NCBI GenBank assembly: GCA_002150815.3
Contig: NDFF03000149.1
Coordinates: 119,186 to 183,185 of the forward strand
Source: Grammothele lineata
Taxonomy: Eukaryota; Basidiomycota; Agaricomycetes; Polyporales; Polyporaceae
Length of the DNA: 64,000 nucleotides
Reading direction: 5' to 3'
Positions 11,173 through 23,045 of this stretch are shown piece after piece. The notes under the pieces were generated by a model, which was not told the origin of the DNA, ran no database searches, and saw only the letters and a program-made list of their open reading frames with translations. Within the stretch, counting starts at the first letter, position 1. Each line of letters starts with the position of its first letter. The position numbers and the translations under genes are program-made.

Positions 11173-11178
11173 TTTTTT
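11173..11178 (+). terminator. RNA polymerase III terminator
   Basis: A TTTTTT tract five bases after the tRNA-Tyr discriminator base is the usual Pol III stop signal. Confidence 0.8.
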
Positions 11179-11466
11179 GATGCTTTTCTGCATTTTCGAA
11201 CATCTTTCGGCTACCAACCTGTTAAGATGTTGCCCAGGTATTCGGGCGCTATTCAGAAAGATTTCTGCCAGCGACAAAAAGTTTCAGGCTCCCTGACTGC
11301 GAGTCTCGAGCAGTTCCCAGCCGCGGATATCGCCAAAGCGCCCGACGCGGCTTGGTTGAACTCCTCATCAACACTCTTCGCATTAGGACCATTGAGGTGC
11401 GCAAGAATCATACTATGACATGAACACCGCAATAACTCCACACAACACATCCACATTTCTCCCAGT

Positions 11467-13205
11467 ATGGCCGACAATCGTGATAGGCTTCGCTGCCTCG
11501 ACGACGATATCCTTATCCAGGTCATCGAAGAGCTCCGGCCTCGCGGTCAGCTCCGACCGCTCTCCTTGAGTTGCAAGTGGATCAGAGAGCTGTGTATGAG
11601 AACACTATTCTCGAAGTGCTCCGTGAAATCGGAAGCGATCTCATCCGGAAGGACCGGATTCCTGCCGGAGACACTGTGGAACCACGTCCGGTGAGGGTGT
11701 CAGAGTAATTTTTTGTCCATTGAACTAATGACTAGTTGATAGGGTCCTAGTACTCAAAGGACCATTCGATAGACCTAAGCCGCTATATAGGGGTTTGACC
11801 AACACTTGGTATTTTCGTCTTGTAGGCCCAGACGGCGAACCGGACGGGGAAGAGATTTCAGCCAGCGAAATTCGTGCAGGGGCATTTTTGCAAGAGGTTC
11901 TCCCCTGCCTACCCAATCTTCACACAGTTGCATTCAAATTCTTAGACACAGCGATCTTAGTCGGTCCTCATAAAGCGGCCATGCCACTTCCTGTAATCCT
12001 TGCTATCCTCTCCATGCCTCACGTTCGAGCCTTCGAGATCACGGGCTATCTATATCATCCTGAAGACCGATTTCCTAACGGCCTATCTCTCGAGCGTTTT
12101 TCCTCGAGTGTCACCTCGTTTATTAACGTAGTTCCTACCTTTCGCCAGCAACCAAGGGCCTTCTCGTCCGAGGCCGCTCTGCTCAAGCACATCATCCCCG
12201 CCATTCATCTTACCCTCGAGACTCTCATACTCCCTTCAGAAAATGCACCAATCTCAAAGCTCAGTCAAATCTACTGGCCTCGCCTACGAGAGATGGTTCT
12301 ATACGGAGAGCGTCCATACACCGGCACCCCGCCGATTCCGTTCATCTCCGTCCTCGCGCGGATGCCACGTCTCGAGTCACTCCAACTGTTGTTCGCCCAC
12401 AAACTCTCCGTTTCGCAGGCCCCGCAGGCGATATGGCCGGAGGACGTTGACACTCCCACCAGCTTCCCCTGCCCTAACCTCAAGTGTTTGATCATCTCCT
12501 ATCCCAATCCCAATGATCGTTTATGGGCACACCTTCCTCCACGCTTGGAACGCATCACCCTCTGCTGCTGGCCGCGCCGTTGGGCTCTGAAATACGAGAG
12601 GCGAATACTTCATCCCCGCTTCGGCATGGTGGAGTCCGACTGGAGTACTCCGCTCCTTTCGGCTACTCAAATGCTCACCTTGCTACGGCGATCCCACATG
12701 TCTCGTCTGCGGTATCTGAACCTCGAGTATGCCGTTGACGGGTGCGAGTGTGCGCTTTTAACGCACGTCGCGCACACATTCCCGTCCCTCGAGGTTTTGG
12801 AATTCCACCCTTACGAACAAGATGTATACCCGGAGCGATCTTTGGTACGTTCGTGCAACTCTCGCCCCAGGAGATGCTGCTTACCAATGGGTTCAGAGGG
12901 CTCTGGGAGAGGCACTATCATCCCTTGACTCCCTTGTGGTCTTCCGAGTGTATATTGATTGGCCGTGGTTGGAGCAGCGTACAGATGGCGACGACCGGGG
13001 AAGGGTCGGTGAGGATCGATTCGCCGATGTTGCGTTGTCACTCGCGTGTGCATTGGGGAGGAGTGTGAGATATATTCACCTATTAGCTGACGAGGTTTTG
13101 ATCTGGAACGAGTATGAAATCGTCAGGGCTGATTCTCATATTACCTTGCAGCGGAGTTCAGAGTCCTCAATAGTATATTGCACTCCCCCATTGTTTTTGC
13201 CGTAA
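11467..13205 (+). CDS. F-box protein, probable frameshift near 12.8 kb
   Basis: Exon 1 (11467 to about 11692) encodes an F-box-like N-terminus (CLDDDILIQVIEEL, then LSLSCKWIRELCMRTLFSKC). It is spliced over a roughly 50-nt intron to a long exon starting about 11744 with leucine-rich-type sequence. That frame stays open to about 12840. A further homologous-looking stretch, from about 12840 to the stop near 13205 (including ALSSLDSLVVFRVYIDWPW), continues in the +1 frame. The only GT-AG pair between them would give an intron of about 26 nt, too short to splice normally. It is therefore either a frameshifted pseudogene, a sequence error, or a gene ending at 12928. The role would be an SCF substrate adaptor with unknown target. 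Confidence 0.6.
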
Positions 13206-13470
13206 CAACTTGTTTCGTGTATAATGCGTACAATTCCGTGGTTGAACATACAATAGGATCCCTCTCTGATTGTTATATCTAGCTATCATCCCGGGGCTCT
13301 CATCTGATGCTATGAAAGAGTTGTGTGGTCCTCACACGGAAATTCCGACCAATTACGGATACATATGCGGCTGCCTTCAAAGGATTTTGTACAGAAAGCT
13401 CCATGAATTCTGCCGCCTTCCGGATAGAGCCAAGTCAGCTCCTCATGGAATAGCCCGACAATAAAAGCGG
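13206..13470. other. Convergent intergenic region
   Basis: Lies between the F-box gene (+) and kinase-like copy A (-). Nothing recognised. Confidence 0.4.
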
Positions 13471-14970
13471 TCATGCGAAGCCATAGTTGATGACGGGTGG
13501 AATCGCGAGAGATACGGGCGGGAGAGAGGCAACGATGCCAGCCAGCTTCCGCAGAGCCTCGTATGCGTGAGGACGCACCGCAGGATCTGGCTCGCGCATC
13601 CAGTCAAGTACAGCATCGATCTCAGGGACCGTAGACTGGTTGAAAAGCAAGTCAGCGGATTCACACGCCGCCAAATGGGAGGGGCCATGCACCTTGAATT
13701 CAGACAAGCTAGTGGCGAGCTGCCATACATCAAGCTTGAATGGGGAATAAGGCGCTCCTGACGATACCTCTGGCGGTACCGGTCGAGTATAGCGGGCGGG
13801 ATTGTCGGGGAAGGAGCCGCCACTCGGGATGCCGCGGCACATTCGCTGTTCCGGAGGTAGATCGTGCGGCAAATTGACTGCAACCTCGAAGTCTGTCATG
13901 AATACGCGAGGTCGTGTCACTCGGGGGACAGTTGCTATATCGAGGGATTGAGGGTAGTATTGTATCAAGAAGTTGTCTATGAACGCGTCCTACGATACGC
14001 CACAATTGACACCATCGTTAGTAGGAGACGGCGGGCATCAATGGGCCAATATGACCCACCCTATGAGCCACACCGACGTAGTGTAAGAATGTCAGAGCCT
14101 ACGTAAATAGGTCAATCATCGGATCTCCGATCGCGAAGAATAAATGACAAACTTCGATACACTGTAACAGCACGTCAACGATGTCACCGACAGAATTCAT
14201 GAACATTGACGAAGTGAGGTCCCGGCAGGGAAAGCCGATCCTCGGGAACACACCGAATGTGACGTCTTCAAAGTCAATGAGGTCTAGCAGGGGAATGGTA
14301 TGGTTTGTATTCGTGGTACCATAGTAAGACTGCGCAACGAGCTGTAGAATTTCGACATGCTCCCGTCCTCGACAGCCCATTGCCAGGACACGTATGACGA
14401 CATCGCGCCCGTCCACAGTGCGGAATGCACGACACAGCGGGCTCTGTAGCAAAAATTACGTTCGTTATAATGTTAATGAATCATATTAACTCACCGAGTA
14501 TGAAAATTGGTTGAGTTGCAGGAAACTACGAGAATCCCAGCCATGACGAAGGTGCGCATAACCGAATCCGGCCGTGCCCGCCACCCTGTCATCCGGAGGC
14601 GTCTGGATCCATGAATCTGCCACTATCCAAAATGTGTAGCCTCGCGAAAGAAAGAATTCACGCAGTGGCTGCCAGTTTCGTTCGTCTTCGTCCATATCTG
14701 CAGTTTCGCGCCACCGAGGAAGGTCAATGGGTAGCTGCGTTAAAAAAGAGGGTTCTTAAATGTTCTATATAATCGGGTGATGATACAACGCGTATCATTA
14801 CCTGCTTTCGGATTTGCTCGCGGTCCTCCTTGGTAGTATCCTTGACCCCAGACTCGTTCTCTGTCGGTGGCAACTCTGGAAGTTGTTGTAGGCTCGGTGT
14901 TGACTCTCTGGGCGTGGCCTGAGGGTGGGCTGGGGACTCGGAGCGCATGGCTATGGTCAACCACTGTCAC
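13471..14970 (-). CDS. Kinase-like protein, paralogue A (5' end damaged)
   Basis: One of five related genes here. Exons on the minus strand: linker exon (about 14970-14810), PLREFFLSRGYTFW exon (about 14720-14486), N-lobe exon (about 14452-14112, with DGRDVVIR and a DLIDFEDVTFGVFP block), GVAHR exon (about 14100-14060), C-lobe exon (from about 13990, DAFIDN, TDFEVAV, PPEVSSG, DVWQL) and a terminal exon (DWMREPDP, RPHAYEAL) to the stop at 13471-13473. Kinase landmarks are present: the HRD...N loop split by an intron, PPE for APE, and DVWQL. The beta-3 lysine is Arg (VVIR) and DFG reads DFE. Unlike B-E, the N-terminal anchor helix and the following linker lie in different frames. No upstream ATG was found, so A may be a recent pseudogene. 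Confidence 0.6.
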
Positions 14971-15515
14971 ACCGATACACGCAGAGACAGAGAAACGGCG
15001 AAGAACGCGTTGAAGAAACGGGACTACGTAGTAATCAAGCGGGGAGTAGGTCTAGTGCTCGGGGCAATGATGGTTCAACTTCGGATTCAAACTACATAGA
15101 GCGCTTAAGTCGCACGGTCCTTCGACCCGGGCGCTTAAACGCTGCTACGAGTCATCATTCGTATCTGTCGCCCCGAGGATACAATGGTGTCTCGTTCCAC
15201 TACGTACAGTTTGTGCGGACTGTTTGGTTTGCGGGTGAAATGTGTAAAAAGTTGCATCTTTTCGTGCTACTGGCAGCTGACCTAGATCAATTCCCGAAAC
15301 AACCTACTTCGTCTCTGCTTCTCAGCGGGCCGGGGAGCGATTTGGACGTGTCAGTCGGGCAGGTGGCTCTGCGTGTGCTGTATCGCGGAAGGGCGCTCGC
15401 GTGTGGCACAGCCGACTGAACATTTCTACAACGAACTGCCGCCACAGCCGTGAGCGATAAACACAGGAACATAGAAAGGCGTAGATTTCATGCAAACGCT
15501 TCAGAACAACAGCAA

Positions 15516-17018
15516 TCATGCGTAATCGTTCGTGATGACAGGTGGGATCGCGAGACAAACAGGCGGAAGAGACGCGACCACTTCGGCGAGTTTACGCAGC
15601 ACCGCGTATGCGTGAGGACGCACCGCAGGGTCTGGTTCGCGCATCCAGTCTAGAATGGCGTCGATCTCTGGGATAGTAGACTAGTATGCAAAAAACAAGC
15701 CAGAGACTGAATAAACCATTATACGGGAGAGATCATGCACCCACCTTGAACTCGGAAAAGCTGGTGCCGAGCTGCCATACATCTAGCTTGAAAGGACAGT
15801 AAGGTCTTCCTGACGACACTTCCGGAGGCACGGGGCGAGTATAGCGAGCGGGATCGTCGGGGAACGATCCACCACTCGGAATGCCCTGACACATGCGTTC
15901 TGCGTGGGCTAGATCGTGGGGCAGATAGACCGCAACTTCGAAGTCTGTCATGAATACACGAGGCCGAGTCACTCGCGGGACAGTGGCTATATCCAGTGAT
16001 TGAGCATAGTATTGAATTAGAAAGTTATCCTTGAATGCGTCCTACAAGCAATATGTTACTGGTTGTAGGAAACAAAATGAAAGCTCACTCACCCTATGGG
16101 CCACACCGAGGTAGTGCAAAAACGTTAAAGCCTATATATATGCATCCATTATTTAGTTTCTGCCCATAAGGAGTAGGTAACAGACCTCGATACACTGTAA
16201 TAAAACATCAACGATGTCCCCGACAGAGTTCTTGAACATTGGCGAAGTGATGTTCCGGCAAGGGAAACCAATCCTAGGGAACACACCGAACGTGATATCT
16301 TCGAAGTCGATGAGGTCCAGCAAAGGAATCGTATGATTTGTGTTCGTAGTGCTATAATACGACTGTCCAACGAGCTGCCAGATCTCGATCTGCTCTCGTC
16401 CCCGGGAACCCATCGCCAGTACGCGTATGACAACGTCGCGCCCGTCGACAGTGCGAGATGCGCGACAAAGCGGGCTCTAGAGAAAACTATGAGGTGGCTG
16501 TAAAAAAAAAGAAGTATCGCGACTGACTGAATACGAAAATTGGTGAAGTTGCATGAAGCTGCGAGAATCCCAGCCATGCCGGAGATGTGCATACCCAAAT
16601 CCAGCTGTGCCCGCTACCCTGTCGTCCGGCGGTGTCTGGATCCATGAGTCTGCAAGGTGCCAAAACGTGTAACCTCGCGACTGGAAAAAGTCTCGTAGAG
16701 GCTGCCAGTTTCGTTCGTCCTCGTCGCCATCTGCAGCGTCGCGCCAACGAGGTAAGGTAGTTGGCAGCTGTGCCAGAGTTAAAGAGCGTTGAGATATCCT
16801 ACATATGGGAAAAAATATGGAGTGCGTACTTTTTTTCGGATTCCCTTAGGGTCCGTTTGAGTCGTGTTCTCGACTCCAAGTGTGTCGTCTGATGACTTCC
16901 GGGGCTGTTGAGAACTCGGCGGGGACGAACGACAGACTGTTGAGTGCGTAACAATAATTGCGCCAACGCATGCAGAAATCAGTGCAGCAGTGAGTGGTGT
17001 GCTAAACGAGCGAGACAT
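15516..17018 (-). CDS. Kinase-like membrane-anchored protein, paralogue B
   Basis: Start ATG at 17018, then an N-terminal anchor helix (TAALISACVGAIIVT, residues about 9-23), a Ser/Pro-rich linker and the same exon chain as A. It contains LRDFFQSRGYTFW, DGRDVVIRVLAMG, a LIDFEDITFGVFP block, GVAHR | intron | DAFKDN, TDFEVAV, PPEVSSG, DVWQL and DWMREPDP, to the stop at 15516-15518. All exons are open and bounded by GT-AG, so this copy looks intact. It shares the family's Arg for the beta-3 Lys and DFE for DFG. By analogy it is a membrane-tethered protein with a kinase fold. Whether it phosphorylates anything is unknown. It lies in tandem, same strand, about 0.55 kb upstream of copy A. Confidence 0.75.
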
Positions 17019-17698
17019 AGTAGCCGGGCCAGTGGGGAACGAGAGGGAAACAGAAGTGAGACTTGAAGTTGTAGTGGCGGTTCGGATTCGAACTTGGGCG
17101 CAGAAGCGCTCACTGGGGCCTTCCGTAGAGCCAACGCTCACCGTCTAGCGCCTATCATCAGAGGTCCGAGCCTTCGGTCGCGACTAGCACCGCCGACAAT
17201 TCACTGCCAAACCCCAAGGTCACGCATACCGGCTTCGAGCTTGCCTCTCATATACAGTATAAACAGCACAAATACAATTGATTAAGACATCGTTACGGCT
17301 GTGAGGCGCGGATCGTTAAGATGCGTGAGATAGATAGATAGTGCAGGCCGGGAGTCGGGGGAGGCTCTATCACGAGTGCTCATCGATACACATGGGATGG
17401 GGATGGGGATGGGGATGGGGATGGGAGGCACTAGCAATAGCAACACGGGAAGGTCGAATGTGACGAGCGTGCGGGGTGTGTGGGAGGATGGAATGATGGA
17501 AAGTGGGGTGGGAAGGCGGAAGATGCGAATGGTGGGGGAGGTGAGGATGGGATAAGGAAAGGGGGGCTAGGAGAAGAAAAAAAGAGTCGCAGCACACGAC
17601 ACGACAGCGAGCAGCCAAGGCACACAAAAGCATAAATATGTATGTACTCGACCAACCGAGTCCTGAGTTCAGTCCGGTGTGCATATCCACAGCTACGG
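17019..17698. other. Intergenic region with microsatellite
   Basis: Lies between the 3' end of the flippase gene and the 5' end of kinase-like B. It contains a purine-rich stretch with a (GGGGAT)n repeat. The minus-strand frames here are low-complexity shadows of that stretch. Confidence 0.5.
17392..17427. repeat. (GGGGAT)n microsatellite
   Basis: About five to six tandem copies of GGGATG/GGGGAT directly visible. It lies within a G/A-rich strand-asymmetric tract that continues to about 17585. Confidence 0.85.
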
Positions 17699-20600
17699 CT
17701 ATGACCTGTGCGCGGGCGGCGTCCGCGGTGGCGACGCAGGCGGCAGACTGTGCTCGTCCCCAGGAAGGGAATGTTGGTGGGACGACGAGCCCTCGGACGG
17801 CCTCCTTTTCTTGCGTATCGAGCGCGAGATCGAGAACGACTGCATCAGCGCGGACGGGTTCCGCCTCCGCCTCTGCTTCTCGGGTGCGATCTGGACGTGG
17901 CGGTCGGACAGGTGGCTCTGCATGCGCTGCATCGCGACGCCGTTCTCCTCGGTCGCAAAGTCGAACCCGCGGCTGACGGAGCGGAGGCCGGTCGCCATGT
18001 CTGTCCGGCTGGCGCGGAACGCGGGTGGGCGCTCGCGCAGGCTGAGGCTCCGGCTGTGGCGCTTGATTTCCTTGCGCGTAGGCGGGCGCCGGAGGCGCGT
18101 GAGGCCGCCGTTCTTGTCCAGCGAGAAGTCGTGTGAGGGGTCCTGCTTCAGGATCCAGCGCGCAAGGTCCATGTCGCTGGGGTGGAACGCAAACGTATAC
18201 GCCTTGTAGATGTACCGCGGGAGGAGGCAGAGAGTGACAACCAGCAGGATGCAGAACCAGAAGTATGCTGAGCGGAAGAGGTAGTGGTCGTTACCGAAGA
18301 CGGGGGTGGCGAACCAGCCGGGAGAAATGATGGAATAAATAGCCTGCATAAGGAGCATTAGCATACAAACGTTTGGCGAGGAACTTTGCATTCTTACGGT
18401 GTAAGCCCAGATAAGCACAATACCCAAGGCAACGGCGAAGAAAATCCAGCCGGTCCAAACGTGAGTGTTCAGTCCGTTGAAGAGGTCGGCCGCCATGACG
18501 GCAGAGATGGCCATAACCTGACATAATCGCGAACATCAGCATTCCTGAATCTCATACGAATGGAAGCAGTTGCTTACGGTTGAGAACTCGTCGATATACA
18601 CGTTGTAGCCATCCGTCCGGGAGGTCGTGGTCATGTACGTGTACAGGATCAAGAAGTAGATGATCACCGACTAAAAAGACGTAGGCACTCGGTCAAAAAC
18701 GAAGCACAGATCGGGATCTCGCGAATTATGACGCACCTGCACCGCCGCCTCGAAGACGTACACCAGGAAGAGCTTCGTACCAAAGTACTCGTGCCGCTTG
18801 CTGTGGCGGTACAGCTCCGGAAGCGTCATAAGAACATGGTCGTCTGACAAAATCGCACACGGCATTCAATGAGTGCGTAAGTAATTGCACAAGGTTCAAT
18901 GAACCGGCGAGTACGCACCGACAATGCGATCAAAGAGGCCGATGCCGATGACGGGAGCAATCGTCCAGAAGGTGTTCCAGAAGAGCACGTATGTGTACTC
19001 GAAGACGCTGCGAAGCACACACAAGCCCGTTAGCACGGCGCGGTTCCGGGACGCCGCGGGGATGACGACTGGGTACTTACTATTGACTGCTCCATCCGCA
19101 GTAGATCTGGAACCACCACAGCACGCCAATACACAGGGCATTCTTGTAGAAGAAGTTCACGATCCTACAGTTGCGGGAGCGGGGGTCAGCTCCGAAACGC
19201 AGAGCATACAAGGAGCTCCACTCACATGTTACCGTTCCGGGCGTAGGACCAGTGCCCGTGCACCAGCAACAACCGCTTCAAGAATCGGAACTACACCACC
19301 GACGCCACCACAATTAGTTAACACCGAACGTCAGGCCACGCAGCCCGAGACGCACCTGCGCAATCGCATAGTCGGACGAGTTGACCGCCTGGAGACCTTC
19401 CTCGCCCGCAATGCCGACGCCGACGTCCGCAGCCTGGATCATGCTCACATCGTTGGCGCCGTCCCCGATAGCGAGCGTCATCGCGCCGACGCCCTCTTTG
19501 ACGAGCTTCACGACGAGCGCCTTCTGGAGTGGGGAGACACGGCAGCAGATGACGCCTTCGCACTGCATAGCGAGCCGCAGGAGAAGGTGCTTGTGCTTGT
19601 CGTCGCCGAGTGCCTGTGCAAGTATGATTAGTCTGAATGGGATATATAGGCCGGGTGGGAAGAGAGGACGTACCTGAGTGAGCGCGCTACCGTCGATGAC
19701 TAGCACGAATCCGCCCGGTCTTTCACCGTTGTTGTGACCCACGAGCGATGAAACGCCAGTATCCACGCGTTGGAGGGGGTACCCCGACGTGTCCTGCTGG
19801 GAACGCTCGAGCTCGCCGAGATGTACGCCGTCGTCCTGGAGGATGCCGCTCTCGGGGAAGAACTGGTCCACGGCACGCAGCATCTGCGCGTACACTGGTG
19901 TAGCGCCCTCGCCGCCACCGCGGATGATAACGATGTTGTCCTCGCGTCCGATGAGGTTCGTACTGTGTCCGATCGCTGTGCGCCACCACCAGACGATTAG
20001 CCTACTGCTTAATGTTTGCACGAAGGTGAAACGGAAGAAAAAGGACGCACCAATCGCAGTCTCGAGCTTGTCCCCAGTGAGAACCCAGATCTTGATATCC
20101 GCCTCCTTCAGGTCCGCGATTGCCTCCGGCACGCCGTCCTGAAGGCGATCCTCAATAGCGGTGGCGCCGAGCATGCTCAGGCCGTGTTCGATCTCGTCCG
20201 AGACTGCCTCGACTTTGTCCTCGCGGTCGGCCAGCGATGTTGAAGCCTCGTGGTAGCGCTTTGCCCATGCATTGTACTCGTCCTCTGCAAACGACGTCAG
20301 CAGGCCTCCTATATGCGCGTATATGCACGAGAAACCAGAGGAGATTACATACCAGGGATGGCCTTGTACGCAAGGGTGAGCGTCCTCAAGCCCTCGCTCG
20401 CAAAATCCGCAAGATGCTCCTCCGTCGTGCGCACCGCGTCCTCTTGTCCAGGACTAAGCCGCTCGATGATCACGTTATCCGCGCCCTTCGCGAGGAGGTA
20501 CACCCGCCCGTCCTCCTTCCCGTCCTCGTCCGCATCCGCGTCCGCGATCTTGCGCACGATAACGCTCATCCGCTTCCGCGCGCTCGTGAAGTCGAGGATG

Positions 20601-23045
20601 TTCAGCAGCTCGTACCGCTCGTACTTGCTCTCGCCGTCGCGCCCGAACGGCGTCTGCAGCGTGAGCACCTCGCGGTCGCGTCCTCTAAACACCCATCCTG
20701 CGTCGGCAGCCGCCTGTACGAGAGCGGCCTCGTCCGGGCTCTGCGCCTTGTACTGGATTGCTCCGGTGTCGGGATCGACGGAGACAAGTGCTGTATGGCA
20801 GAGCGCAAGGACAGTCCAGAAGCCGTTCAGCATTCGTCCGTGCTGGTCTTCCGCCGAGCCCCGACGCGCCACGCGTGCGGAGTTGATGTCGGCTTCTAGA
20901 CCAAGATCGCGGAAGTGCGCAAGGACGTGGTCCGCTTTCTTCACTGCGCCTGCCGCGAGCGGGTCGGGCACAGCCTCGGTCGACGAGGACGCCGCAGACG
21001 CCTTGCGCGAGCTCGCGGGCGACGTCCGGCCCTCCTCGCGCACGGTCGTGATCCCGACGACCTCCTCGTCCTCCGCGGGGGAGCCCTCGCCGCGGTACAC
21101 CCGCCCGTTGACCGTGCACTGCCGGAACACCATCGCGTTCTGCGTGAGCGTGCCCGTCTTGTCGCTGAAGATGTACTCGATCTGGCCGAGGTCGTCCGAC
21201 AGGTTCCAGCTCCGCGCGAGCGCCGCCTGGCCCGTCTTCTCGTAGAAGATCTCCCGGTCGAAGTAGATGAACAGCGCCTGGATCGTGCGCACACCCTCGA
21301 TGGAGATGTACAGCGAGATGGGGATGATGTTCTGGAACGTGATGAGCGCAAAGACGGCTGTGATGAGCCCGTTGATGTGCGGGTTGTCGTCGCCCTGCGT
21401 GTCGCCGAAGAGCCAGGGCGCGTTGAGCGGGAAGTAGTGCTGCTCGAGCACCGCGTCGACAATGCCGCACGTCACAGCCATCAACCCGAGGAGGATTAGG
21501 TTGATGAAGCTGTGTATGGATCTCTCGGTTAGTATATGCGGTGCGAGGGCGGCGGAGGGACGTACACCTGAGGGTTCATCTGGCGCTCGACCCGACTCCG
21601 CTTACTCGGCGTCGCGCCCGAGTTCAGCACGATCTTCGTGTCCTCCCCGGTGTAGAGTACGACGCCGATGGCCCAGCGCGTGTTCCGGAGCACCGTCCCA
21701 CGCAAGAATACCATGTTCGTGTCGACTGCCGTCTTGTGCCCTTCTCCGTCGACAACGGCGGCGTTGAGCTTGTACAAGTTCGTGTCCGGGCGGTCGCACT
21801 CGATGTGGAACGTGTTCTCCTTCGTCGCACACGCCCGTGCGGAGTTCAGGTGGACCAGGGCGGGACAGGCGTTCCGGCTCTTCAGGTTCGTCTCCCCGTC
21901 GAGGTTCTTCGTCTCCACGAACGCCACGTTCTCGTCTTCCGACGTCGAGCAAATAAGGATGTCCGCCGGGAACGGTTCGTCTTCGGTAATCTTGACGATA
22001 TCGCCCACCCGGAGGTCCTCCCAGATCGTCATCTTCCAGTGAGGCTGACGAGACGCACCATGGTGGTGGAACAGGCCCCCGGCCTCCTCGAGCGGCTCGC
22101 CATCTTCATACTCCTCGTCGTGCGCCTCCGTCCGCGTCTGGAACGTGCTCAGTTCCGCGCCATGGGGCGAATGCATGCCTTCCGGCGGGACGTCCGAGGT
22201 GTCCCTGGCCTTCTTCGTCTTCGGCTTTCGCCGCCTGAATGCGGGCGCGATCGCGCGCACAAACGTCTTCTCCTTGCCGGCCATAGCGTTCTCATTCTTG
22301 AATTCCCCGCCTGCCAGGACCCGTACCTGCGAGTAGTCGGCGGATCAGTCAGACCGGTCAAGTTCACGTTCTCAGCAACTCCTTTCACAACGATAGGCCC
22401 CGATGAGAAACAAATCCCCGAGTCGCCCGAGGCAGACTTGAATGGACACACAAAGCCGGGGAGTCAACCGAGCGCCGATAGGCGAAACGACGTCTTCTCG
22501 TTTCGCTTGATGCCTCGGGCCGCATACAGTTGATCCCCACCTCAAATGAGTGTGCAGTTTGATTTGCACAGGCAGCCTATCGTTCTGGAACCTCGTCCCC
22601 GACGAAAATACTCACCTGTGAATAGTTCACTGCCCGATCCGACTGGTGGCGCTTAATGTCCTCATACCCGTCCTTGAGCGCCGTAATGGCAAGGACGATG
22701 AGCAATGGAAGGATCGCAAGCCCTGGAGAGATCGTCGAGAATATGGAGAAGAACTGAAGGATGGCGATGGCGAGGAAGAAAATGTTGGCGATACGGCGGA
22801 ACTGCTCGAGGAGGTTGCGCGGGAGGAAGGTGATGACGGTGTACTTGGACGTGATGACCTGGTTCGAGCAGAAGACATGCTCCTTGCGGACCTTGTGGCG
22901 TTTCTTGGGGTCGAAGTACTCTTCGGGTAGAGGCTGGTTGACGTAGACGGTGCGAGGAGGGCCCGGCTGGCGTTTTGTCGAGAAGAGGGTCTCGACGTTG
23001 AAGTCGGAGACCTTCCTGTACCACGCCGCGAGTTTAGACGGCATG
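17699..23045 (-). CDS. P4-ATPase phospholipid flippase, Dnf1/2-like
   Basis: A large multi-exon gene from ATG at 23045 to the stop at 17699. The N-terminal exon has the P4 start (RTVYVNQPLPEEYFD, then RNLLEQFRRIANIFFL and TALKDGYEDIKRHQSD). The next exon carries the actuator loop (FVETKNLDGETNLKSR, about 21880-21925). The exon at about 21509-20351 has IEYIFSDKTGTLTQN (phosphorylated Asp, about 21135-21180) and KAQSPDEAALVQAA. Later exons have LTGDKLETAI (about 20060-20090) and IGDGANDVSMIQAADVGVGI (about 19400-19460). Six C-terminal membrane helices follow, then a basic Ser/Arg-rich tail. Known: P4-ATPases with a Cdc50-type partner flip phospholipids to the cytosolic leaflet. The Dnf1/2 subtype is inferred from the N-terminus and could be another P4 class. 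Confidence 0.9.

Noticed and set aside
17370..17690. 106-codon minus-strand Ser/His/Pro-rich frame
   Set aside because: Produced by the (GGGGAT)n microsatellite and purine-rich tract; no gene structure.
20345..22533. Several long plus-strand frames across the flippase gene
   Set aside because: They are antisense to exons with unmistakable P-type ATPase motifs (DKTGT, DGET, GDGAND on the minus strand).
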